A stretch of 10,336 nucleotides of DNA from JAXHTH01 sp034211115 (GTDB taxonomy: Bacteria > Planctomycetota > Phycisphaerae > Phycisphaerales > SM1A02), in assembly GCA_034211115.1 (NCBI GenBank), contig JAXHTH010000066.1:1-10336 (forward strand), written 5' to 3'. The notes under the pieces are model-generated. The model made no database searches. It was not told where the DNA came from and was given only the letters and a program-made list of their open reading frames with translations. Position 1 is the stretch's first letter; the number at the start of each line of letters is the position of its first letter. Shown in pieces: positions 1 through 5,629 of the stretch. A program made the translations under genes and the position numbers.

Positions 1-15
1 CAGTTATGAAGCGGA

Positions 16-1527
16 TCATTCCCAGTTGGCCAACAGCACGGTGAGGTCGATCCAGTTGACCGTGCAGTCGAAGTTCGTGTCGCCCGTGCACGCCGGGGGG
101 CACGGGTCGTCGCACGCGCCCCATGCTGCAAGCAGAGCGAACAGATCACGCACGTTCACGAGGCCGTCGCCGTTCAGATCGCCGATCGCCTCGCACTCAT
201 CGGGAATGGCGTTGGCATTCAGGTCTTCGCTGATGCCCTCGAAGATATCGCAGGCATCGGGACTGCCATTATCGTTGCAGTCGATGCCAAGCGCACCCGC
301 GAAGAAGTGGCCCGACCCCGGGATGGCGCCGGTGCTGGCGAGAACGAGATCGTGGGTGGCGGCGACAGAGATGCCGAAGTAGTCGCCCGGTAGACCATCC
401 GAGGCCACAAGCTTGGCGATCTCCTGCCATGCAGTTCCGTCTCGGCGGAAGATGTGGACGGCCCCGGCGCCCCATCCCAGCGCTTCGTCAGTCGGCGCTC
501 CGGCCACGATGACGCGGCCGTCGGGACTGACGGCGACGCTGAAGCCCAGCATCGGGAAGTCTCCGACGGGGTTGGACGCCGCCAGCTTCTCTTCGGGCAG
601 CCAGGTCTCTCCCTCTCGTCGGAAGACGTACACAGCTCCGTTGTATCCATCGTCCCGCGTGGCACCGATCGCTATACGAATGGCATCGTGGCTCAGACCG
701 ACAGAATTGCCGAACCTCTGCGCGTGGCCGATGTAGTCAAAGGGCTCAAGCTGAGACTCCAGCAGCCATTCGCTGCCATCAAATCGGTAAGCAAACACTG
801 CGCCGTGTGCCGAGTCCTTCTCCGCAGCGCCGACGAGCGCGATATTGCCGCGAATGGCAGCCGACGCGCCGAAGAACTCGCCGTACTCAGGCTCGGGATC
901 GTTCAGCTTGGCTTCCTCGATCCAGTCTGAACCGTCATAACGGAAGATGTAGGCCGATCCGGATCCCCAAGTGCCATGGTCGTTTTCATCGCCCGATGCG
1001 CCGATAAGGGCAAGATCTCCATCGATCGAAACACTGAAGCCGAAGTCATCGTTGGCATCCGCATCAGAGGCGGTCAGATGCGCCTCATAGATCCACTCTG
1101 ATGACCCTTCATCGAAGCGGAAGACAAAGGCCGCCCCGCTCAGGTATTCCGGCGCAGAGGCGTGCCTGGCGCCGACGATGACGACGCTGCCGCTTGTGGC
1201 GACCGCCCCTCCGTATCCGTCTTCAACGTCCGGTTCCGGCGATGGCAGCTCGGCTTCAAGCAGCCAGGTCCCCAACGAGGCGTTATAGCGAAAGACGTAG
1301 ACAGTACCGATGTCCGGATGCACCCCTGGGTCGCCGACCACTGCGAGATCGCCGCACATCGCCACGGACCGCCCGAAATCGTTCGGGCCGCCATCGGGTG
1401 CCGTGAGCTTCTGCACCTCGCACTGTCCCCTCGCCGTCTGAACACCGACGACACCCGCCAGGACACCGCTCAGCAGGACAACACCCGGTGCGAATCGCGG
1501 CACGAGATGTCGGCGATGCCCGGTCAC
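16..1527 (-). CDS. Secreted FG-GAP beta-propeller protein with C-terminal dockerin-like domain
   Basis: This is a 503-residue exported protein, probably surface-associated or extracellular. The frame stays open upstream to 1746, but I place the start at the GTG ending at 1527. It has an AAAGGGGG ribosome binding site six bases upstream, and it puts a signal peptide at the N-terminus (basic residues 5-11, hydrophobic 13-30, likely cleavage near ARG/QC, residues 32-36). Seven FG-GAP-type repeats follow, centred near residues 51, 105, 162, 219, 272, 328 and 384. Each has an F/Y-G-x-S/A core and then a V-x-x-G-A/D strand, which predicts a complete seven-bladed propeller. Residues 416-446 hold two D-x-N-x-N-x-x-P-D-x-C motifs of the thrombospondin type 3 sort. 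Residues 449-503 are a dockerin-like pair: a canonical DLNGDGLVNVRD, then a weaker DTNFDCTVNWID with Cys in place of Gly. Such proteins usually bind ligands or other proteins; the ligand here is unknown. Codon choice looks less GC-biased by eye than in the neighbouring genes. Confidence 0.88.
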   Translation of the reverse strand: MTGHRRHLVPRFAPGVVLLSGVLAGVVGVQTARGQCEVQKLTAPDGGPNDFGRSVAMCGDLAVVGDPGVHPDIGTVYVFRYNASLGTWLLEAELPSPEPDVEDGYGGAVATSGSVVIVGARHASAPEYLSGAAFVFRFDEGSSEWIYEAHLTASDADANDDFGFSVSIDGDLALIGASGDENDHGTWGSGSAYIFRYDGSDWIEEAKLNDPEPEYGEFFGASAAIRGNIALVGAAEKDSAHGAVFAYRFDGSEWLLESQLEPFDYIGHAQRFGNSVGLSHDAIRIAIGATRDDGYNGAVYVFRREGETWLPEEKLAASNPVGDFPMLGFSVAVSPDGRVIVAGAPTDEALGWGAGAVHIFRRDGTAWQEIAKLVASDGLPGDYFGISVAATHDLVLASTGAIPGSGHFFAGALGIDCNDNGSPDACDIFEGISEDLNANAIPDECEAIGDLNGDGLVNVRDLFALLAAWGACDDPCPPACTGDTNFDCTVNWIDLTVLLANWE

Positions 1528-1533
1528 GGCTCG

Positions 1534-1541
1534 CCCCCTTT
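1534..1541 (-). promoter_or_regulatory. Ribosome binding site deciding the GTG start at 1527
   Basis: Read on the minus strand, AAAGGGGG lies six bases before the GTG at 1525-1527. No comparable site precedes the farther upstream ATG (1746), whose extra 73 residues are Arg/Pro-rich and would bury the signal peptide. Confidence 0.6.
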
Positions 1542-1565
1542 CAGAGATGAACGCCACCGCAGTCA

Positions 1566-1593
1566 AGCCTACCGCGCCGGCGGGGGAACGGAA
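1566..1593 (-). promoter_or_regulatory. Candidate sigma70-type promoter of the FG-GAP gene
   Basis: On the minus strand TTCCGT (1593-1588) is followed after 16 bases by TAGGCT (1571-1566). This would give a leader of about 30 bases before the GTG. The match to consensus is weak. A TTCCGT with similar spacing recurs before the small membrane protein gene (9446-9418), which is mild support. Confidence 0.25.
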
Positions 1594-1845
1594 GAGCGAT
1601 CTGCCGTTTTTCGGCCTTCGGCTCGAGCGACGGCCGCTCGGACGCGGGCGAGCCGCGAGGGGTCCGGGCAATGACAACCTCAAGTGCTCGATCGGGCGCG
1701 ACCCGCTCGCGAGGACGCGGCGGCTCGCTGGTCTGCCGGGCGCCACCGCCGGCGACGACTTCCGGGGGCGGGAGTCGGCGGTGCGAGCGCGCCTCGTGCT
1801 TCCGACATGGCCGACTCCCTTCGGTCGCTGGCCATGGCACCCCCC

Positions 1846-2988
1846 TCATCGCTCATCGCTCTGCTCGTATCGCACCCCGCGCCGCTCGTGCTCGCGGAGG
1901 ATCTCGTTCACGATCGCTTCATCGCGGCCGATGAACTCGGGGGGTGAGACGCCGCGGCGGGCGAAGCGGCCGCGCGCGATGAGCCGGGCGATGATCGCAC
2001 AGGGGAACGCGGTCGTGCGGGCCATGCTCGTCGCGTTCATCTGACGATCGTAATAGTCCAGAAGATCCCACCGCCGGTGCCTCTCGCGCCCGTCCTTGAG
2101 GCCCGAGACGATGATGCGCATGACCGTCAGATCCTCCTCGCCCTCCTGGTACATCCACTTGGGAAAAAGCAGACGGCTCATCACGTCGATGGGCCTGACG
2201 GCCGCGCCTTCGATCTCGATCGGCTCGTGGCTGAACAGGCCGGTGGCGCGGAAGACGCGCATGAGCTCGATGTGCTCGGGGTAGCGCAGCGTCTTCTCCT
2301 TCATGAACGGCACATCGAGCGTGTGAATGAGGCTGCGCAGGCCGTCGGTGTTGAACGCTTCCAGCGTGCCCGCGCCGGCGAAATCGATGAGCTCCGGCTC
2401 GCTGAGCGCTTCGCGGGTGACGATGCGGCCGTGCTCGACGAACCGCGCGGGACGCGTGTATTCCTCGATGACATCGGCGGGAGCGAAGCCGGCCTTGTAC
2501 TCGAAGGGCCAGTGCCGCTCGCGGGGCAGGCCGCCGACGTAGATCTCGATCGCGTGCGTTTCGTCGAGTTCCGCCGCCCCGCGCGCCGCGAGGAGGTTGC
2601 TCATCCCCGGCGCGACGCCGCAATCGACGACCGCGGTGACATCGTTGGCCCGCGCGAGCTCATCGAGGTCGAGCGCATTCTCGGGCATGAACGAGATGTC
2701 GCAGTAGTGTTTCCCCGCCTCGATGATCGCGCGCAGCGTCTGGAAGCCGATGCGGCTGGCCAGCGCGCCGAGGACGATGTCGAACGGCTCGACGAGCCGC
2801 TTCACCGCCTCGGGATCGGCGCAGTCGGCCTGCACGGTTCGGATGCGCCCGGCGGCGCGCTGCTGCGCGGCTTGCAGCGCATCGGATCGCACGTCGGCGA
2901 TGGCGACGTCGAAGTCGTCATCACGGGCGAGGTCGGCGGCGATGACCGACCCCACCATGCCCGCACCAAGAACGATCGCACTCGGCAT
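1846..2988 (-). CDS. Saccharopine dehydrogenase family oxidoreductase, L-lysine 6-dehydrogenase-like
   Basis: This 380-residue cytoplasmic protein is a complete NAD(P)-dependent amino-acid dehydrogenase. The N-terminus is a Rossmann fold with GAGMVG at residues 8-13 and an acidic residue in the ADVR strand (Asp32), which suggests a preference for NAD over NADP. Family landmarks follow: DCGVAPGM at 122-129, YVGGLP at 150-155, EYKAGFAPADVIEEYT at 163-178, AGTLEAFNTDG at 206-216, KTLRYPEH at 232-239 and MRIIVSGLKDG at 290-300. Their order and the length match bacterial L-lysine 6-dehydrogenase (about 385 residues), which oxidises the epsilon-amino group of lysine to give allysine or piperideine-6-carboxylate. 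They fit that enzyme better than the short saccharopine reductases. Lysine as substrate is an inference. Carboxynorspermidine dehydrogenase and other members of this family are alternatives. The ATG has a strong GGAGGAGG site four bases upstream. No other lysine gene is adjacent. Confidence 0.85.
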   Translation of the reverse strand: MPSAIVLGAGMVGSVIAADLARDDDFDVAIADVRSDALQAAQQRAAGRIRTVQADCADPEAVKRLVEPFDIVLGALASRIGFQTLRAIIEAGKHYCDISFMPENALDLDELARANDVTAVVDCGVAPGMSNLLAARGAAELDETHAIEIYVGGLPRERHWPFEYKAGFAPADVIEEYTRPARFVEHGRIVTREALSEPELIDFAGAGTLEAFNTDGLRSLIHTLDVPFMKEKTLRYPEHIELMRVFRATGLFSHEPIEIEGAAVRPIDVMSRLLFPKWMYQEGEEDLTVMRIIVSGLKDGRERHRRWDLLDYYDRQMNATSMARTTAFPCAIIARLIARGRFARRGVSPPEFIGRDEAIVNEILREHERRGVRYEQSDER

Positions 2989-2992
2989 CGCG

Positions 2993-3000
2993 CCTCCTCC
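2993..3000 (-). promoter_or_regulatory. Strong ribosome binding site of the dehydrogenase gene
   Basis: GGAGGAGG on the minus strand ends four bases before the ATG at 2988-2986 and fixes that start. Confidence 0.65.
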
Positions 3001-3025
3001 AGACGTCAGGTGGTGAGAAGAGAAC

Positions 3026-3038
3026 GGATCACAGATCC
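3026..3038. promoter_or_regulatory. Short dyad in the dehydrogenase leader, possible operator
   Basis: GGATC-ACA-GATCC is a perfect five-base dyad about 10-20 bases downstream of the predicted transcription start. It could be a repressor site or a small RNA hairpin. Five-base arms can occur by chance. Confidence 0.25.
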
Positions 3039-3053
3039 CGGAGAGGGACGGGA

Positions 3054-3082
3054 ACGCTACCGCCCCCGTCGGCGAGGGTCAA
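3054..3082 (-). promoter_or_regulatory. Candidate sigma70-type promoter of the dehydrogenase gene
   Basis: On the minus strand TTGACC (3082-3077, five of six to consensus) is followed by a 17-base spacer and then TAGCGT (3059-3054). Transcription would start near 3047 and leave a leader of about 58 bases. This is one of the better-matching promoters in the window. Confidence 0.45.
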
Positions 3083-3285
3083 CGGGCTTGCGGCGGGACG
3101 GCGGCGCGAGCCCGCGGCGGCGGACATCGCCCCTCACGCCGCCAACAGGCGCGTTTTATGGGGCGAATCCACCCCGGGCGCCCCGCAGACCGCGTTCGAC
3201 GCCGGTCCCGGCGACCCTGCGGTTCGCATCCGGCCCCCTCGGGCCTCGCTCGGCGGCGGTCCGGGACCGGGACCGGGGGCGAAAG

Positions 3286-3305
3286 AAGGCAAAATGCCTT
3301 TTGCC
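3286..3305. repeat. Overlapping pair of mutually exclusive hairpins
   Basis: Two perfect stems share the same bases. AAGGCA (3286-3291) pairs with TGCCTT (3295-3300) around AAA. GGCAAAA (3288-3294) pairs with TTTTGCC (3299-3305) around TGCC. This AT-rich dyad stands out in very GC-rich surroundings and abuts the candidate promoter, so a protein-binding site is the most natural reading. Confidence 0.4.
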
Positions 3306-3327
3306 CTCGCGGGTCGTGGGGTATGCT
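3299..3327 (+). promoter_or_regulatory. Candidate promoter for the 3624 gene
   Basis: TATGCT (3322-3327) resembles a -10 box. Upstream is either TTTTGC (3299-3304, 17-base spacer) or TTGCCC (3301-3306, 15-base spacer, better sequence but poor spacing). A start near 3334 would give a leader of almost 290 bases. I found no better promoter nearer the gene. Confidence 0.3.
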
Positions 3328-3434
3328 GCTGAGAGTGGGAAGATGGGAGAACGGCCGGCCGCGTCCGCGGCGCGGTTGTAATTCGCGCCGGTCCGATCGG
3401 GCCGACCGCGGTGATGATGTGTGGAGGGTGCTCT

Positions 3435-3563
3435 GTGAGAACGGTGAACCCATCGATGCTCCGGATGGACGCCCCGACCGGCCCGAAGGGCTCCGGCCGG
3501 GCGTACCCGTTCAGGCGCTCGGCTCATCGCCGCTCCTCGGATGCTGTCAACGCCGGGTGCTGA
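3435..3563 (+). CDS. Candidate short leader ORF (42 codons)
   Basis: A GTG at 3435 has GGAGGG six bases upstream and opens a 42-residue frame starting VRTVNPSMLRMDAP and ending NAGC. It ends 60 bases before the ATG at 3624. The product is basic in its middle, with no signal peptide, membrane segment or recognisable domain. Only the ribosome binding site and the position within a long leader support it. The GC-rich hairpin at 3473-3501 lies inside it. It may be a leader peptide or simply chance. Confidence 0.2.
   Translation: MRTVNPSMLRMDAPTGPKGSGRAYPFRRSAHRRSSDAVNAGC
3473..3501 (+). repeat. Stem-loop in the leader of the 3624 gene
   Basis: CCCGACCGG (3473-3481) pairs with CCGGCCGGG (3493-3501) with one A-C mismatch. 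Inside it GCCC-GAA-GGGC offers a competing inner stem. The plus-strand RNA should fold stably here, about 120 bases before the start codon. No T-run follows, so it is not a standard terminator. Confidence 0.35.
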
Positions 3564-3609
3564 GAAAGTTCAGTCAATCAATCCTGATCGCCACATGAGC
3601 AGAACGAAG

Positions 3610-3615
3610 AAGGAG
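3610..3615 (+). promoter_or_regulatory. Ribosome binding site of the 3624 gene
   Basis: AAGGAG ends eight bases before the ATG at 3624, which is immediately followed by a signal peptide. This fixes the start. Confidence 0.6.
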
Positions 3616-3623
3616 CTGACACG

Positions 3624-5429
3624 ATGAAACGAATGATGATGCTGTGCACTGCCGCCGCCACGTGTGCGCTGAGCGCTGCGGCGTGGGGGGGCGACTGGTT
3701 CGACAGTTTCGACAGCTACGCCTGTGAAAGCCAGATCGTCGGCCAGGGCGGCTGGGAGTTCTGGACCGGCGGCGCGGATCCCGGAACCGCGCGGGTCTCC
3801 TGCGCCACGGACGGCTATCCCGTCTACGCGGGCGACAAATCGCTTCGCATCCAGGGCGCGGCCGACTTGAGCGGCGACGACATCGTCCACACCTACTCCT
3901 TTGTCAACTCCGGGTTCTGGGGCTACACCGCCTGGCAGTACATCCCCGCCGACGCCTCGGGCGGCACGACGTTCTTCATCCTCCTCAACGAGTACCCGAC
4001 AAGCTCGAACGCGAGCTGGTCGGTCGTGCTCCAGATGGATCCGACCGCGGGCACGGTGGTGAGCCAGTCGGCGGAAGGCGATGCGCCTCCCAAGCCGCTG
4101 GCGCTGGGACGCTGGGCGGAGATCAAGGTCCTCATCGATCTCGATGCCGATCTGCAGACGATCTTCTACGACGGCCTCCTGCTGGACTCGAAGACGTGGA
4201 CGGGCGGCTGGGAGCCGGGCGGCCTGCTGAACGTCGGCGCCGTGGACCTCTGGTCCGACTCCCTGGCCAACGTCCCCGTGTTCTACGACGAGATGTCGCT
4301 CGTGGAGCTGCCCGCCCAGGGCGCCTGCTGCCTCGACACCGGCGAGTGCCTGGACGACACCACGCCGGCGGACTGCGACGCCGCGGGCGGCCGCTACATG
4401 AACAGCGGCAGCAGTTGCGAAGCCGTGGACTGCCCCGTGTACGGCGCCTGCGGCTGGGAGCTCATGGGCCCCATGCAGTTCTCCTACACCACCATCGGCC
4501 AGGGCGACACCTGCGACTTCGTCGGCAACTCCGAGGATGAACAGTTCACGGTCGAAATCCCGTTCACCGGCGAGTGGAGCTTCTCGCTGTGCGGCGGCGC
4601 CGACTGGGACACCGTCCTCGCCTTCGATCCCGACGAGTGCTGCGGCTTCGCCGAGTTCGACGACAACGGATGCCCCTCCGGCTTCCAGTCTCTGCTCAAC
4701 TTCCCCGAACTCGCGGCCGGGACCTATTACCTCAACCTCGAGGACGTGAGCGGCCAGAACGGCGGCGAGTACACCCTCACCATCGACACGCCGTGCATCA
4801 TCGACTGCCCCGACGGCGGCGTGGCCGAGCAGGAGCCGTGCGGTGATGACACCAACGGCGGCTGCAACATGGACACCCCCGCCTTCGAGGACATCTTCCT
4901 CGACACGCCCATCTGCGGCAAGGCCTACTACGACGGCTCCACCCGCGACACGGACTGGTATGAGTACGAGGCGCCCGGAGCGCAGGACCTCGTCTTCTCC
5001 GGCTCCGCCGAGTTCATCTGCGTGATCGGAATCATCCAGTACAACGAGGGCTCCGAAGGGTCCGGAAGCTGCGATGACATCAGCGGCTACATCAGCCCGT
5101 TCACCTCGATCGGTGAATGCGAGGAGAACGAGGTCGAGGTGAGCATTCCCGTGGCCGGCACGTACTGGTTCTTCGTCGCCCCCGACTTCAACAACGACGT
5201 CATCCAGTGCGGTGACGAGGACGGCCTGGAGAACGATTACGTGGTCATGCTCAGTGAGGCGGGCGATGACTGCCCCTGGGACTTCGATGACAATGACGTC
5301 GTCAACACCGCCGACCTGCTGTTCCTGCTCGGCGCCTGGGGTACCCCGGACGGTGACGTGAACGACGATGGAACCACCAACACCGCCGACCTGCTCGACC
5401 TGCTCGGGAACTGGGGCAACTGCCCGTAA
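3624..5429 (+). CDS. Secreted multidomain protein with lectin-like, PPC-like and dockerin-like domains
   Basis: This 601-residue exported protein is of unknown ligand or substrate. Residues 1-20 are a signal peptide (MKRMMMLC..., cleavage near SAAA/WGG). Residues 24-230 form a beta-rich region with the look of a concanavalin/LamG-type jelly roll (DWFDSFDSY start, FYDEMSLVELP end). Residues 233-270 are a six-cysteine module (GACCLDTGEC...DC...GG...C...DC) common in planctomycete secreted proteins. Two bacterial pre-peptidase C-terminal (PPC)-like beta-sandwiches follow, at about 276-388 (EQFTVEIPFTGEWSFSLCGG..., AAGTYYLNLEDV) and about 400-547 (DTDWYEYEAPG..., VAGTYWFFVAP). Residues 550-601 are a dockerin-like pair (DFDDNDVVNTAD and DVNDDGTTNTAD, each followed by a leucine-rich helix) ending in WGNCP. 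No catalytic domain is visible, so carbohydrate or surface binding is the likely role. The domain assignments are by pattern, and the first is the least certain. A strong terminator follows. Confidence 0.85.
   Translation: MKRMMMLCTAAATCALSAAAWGGDWFDSFDSYACESQIVGQGGWEFWTGGADPGTARVSCATDGYPVYAGDKSLRIQGAADLSGDDIVHTYSFVNSGFWGYTAWQYIPADASGGTTFFILLNEYPTSSNASWSVVLQMDPTAGTVVSQSAEGDAPPKPLALGRWAEIKVLIDLDADLQTIFYDGLLLDSKTWTGGWEPGGLLNVGAVDLWSDSLANVPVFYDEMSLVELPAQGACCLDTGECLDDTTPADCDAAGGRYMNSGSSCEAVDCPVYGACGWELMGPMQFSYTTIGQGDTCDFVGNSEDEQFTVEIPFTGEWSFSLCGGADWDTVLAFDPDECCGFAEFDDNGCPSGFQSLLNFPELAAGTYYLNLEDVSGQNGGEYTLTIDTPCIIDCPDGGVAEQEPCGDDTNGGCNMDTPAFEDIFLDTPICGKAYYDGSTRDTDWYEYEAPGAQDLVFSGSAEFICVIGIIQYNEGSEGSGSCDDISGYISPFTSIGECEENEVEVSIPVAGTYWFFVAPDFNNDVIQCGDEDGLENDYVVMLSEAGDDCPWDFDDNDVVNTADLLFLLGAWGTPDGDVNDDGTTNTADLLDLLGNWGNCP
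5304..5395 (+). repeat. Repeated DNA words in dockerin tail (3624 gene)
   Basis: The 17-base word AACACCGCCGACCTGCT occurs at 5304-5320 and again at 5379-5395, encoding the NTADLL core of the two calcium-binding repeats. Its last 16 bases recur exactly in the next gene at 7041-7056, with a one-base variant at 7116-7131. Confidence 0.8.
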
Positions 5430-5466
5430 AACCGCCGGATCGGCAGATTCCCGGGTTCGCAATCCC

Positions 5467-5503
5467 GCGGGCGCCATCCACCGATGGCGCCCGCTTGCTT
5501 TCT
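5467..5503 (+). terminator. Strong intrinsic terminator after the 3624 gene
   Basis: GCGGGCGCCATC (5467-5478) and GATGGCGCCCGC (5483-5494) form a perfect 12-bp stem with a CACC loop, followed by the T-rich TTGCTTTCT. It begins 37 bases after the stop codon. It should end transcription before the next gene, which has its own promoter. Confidence 0.88.
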
Positions 5504-5526
5504 CCGGGCCCAAGACCGGAATACCG

Positions 5527-5554
5527 TTGATCGTCCGACGACATGTCGTACACT
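5527..5554 (+). promoter_or_regulatory. Promoter of the 5630 gene with a palindromic spacer
   Basis: TTGATC (5527-5532) and TACACT (5549-5554) are separated by 16 bases. The perfect 12-bp palindrome ACGACATGTCGT (5538-5549) fills most of the spacer and touches the -10 box, which is a classic place for a dimeric repressor or a MerR-type activator. Transcription would start near 5561. Confidence 0.5.
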
Positions 5555-5560
5555 GATTTT

Positions 5561-5586
5561 CGCACCCACCCCGCCCGGCGGGTGCG
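5561..5586 (+). repeat. Hairpin at the 5' end of the 5630 transcript
   Basis: CGCACCC (5561-5567) pairs perfectly with GGGTGCG (5580-5586), with a C/G-rich loop that can pair further. It falls at or just after the predicted transcription start, so it may protect the 5' end of the mRNA. Confidence 0.4.
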
Positions 5587-5629
5587 ACACCGGCGCTGGA
5601 GACGCCGAGCCCCTGAAGGAGACAGGAAG

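Larger units (their letters stand above)
1528..1845. other. Intergenic region between the dehydrogenase and FG-GAP genes
   Basis: These 318 bases separate two minus-strand genes. They hold the ribosome binding site and candidate promoter of the FG-GAP gene. Just after the dehydrogenase stop there is a weak stem at 1807-1835: ATGGCC pairs with GGCCAT, then GAC with GTC across a three-base bulge. No T-run follows it, so it is a doubtful terminator. A short GCCG-TTTTT-CGGC hairpin sits at about 1603-1615. Frames open across here are Arg/Pro-rich and I see no coding potential. The separation argues against a single operon. Confidence 0.5.
3083..3434. other. Non-coding divergent region
   Basis: Between the dehydrogenase promoter (minus) and the leader of the secreted-protein gene (plus) I see no convincing gene. 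The open frames here are Arg/Pro/Gly-rich, lack ribosome binding sites and run against or across regulatory structure. The region holds an alternating hairpin at 3286-3305, a candidate plus-strand promoter at 3299-3327, and GC-rich self-complementary sequence near 3350-3412. Confidence 0.5.

Noticed and set aside
1807..1835. Possible terminator after the dehydrogenase gene
   Set aside because: The stem is interrupted by a three-base bulge and no T-run follows on the minus strand. It is noted only within the intergenic entry.
2077..3381. A 434-codon plus-strand open frame
   Set aside because: It is antisense to the lysine-dehydrogenase-like gene, which has clear family motifs, and continues through that gene's promoter. 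No ribosome binding site or domain was seen.
3158..3598. A 146-codon plus-strand open frame in the divergent region
   Set aside because: It is Arg/Gly/Pro-rich with no ribosome binding site and covers the promoter, dyad and leader hairpin of the next gene.
5448..5466. A tRNA T-arm-like GGGTTCGCAATCCC
   Set aside because: The stem has a mismatch or bulge, the loop is not standard, and no acceptor, D or anticodon arms surround it.
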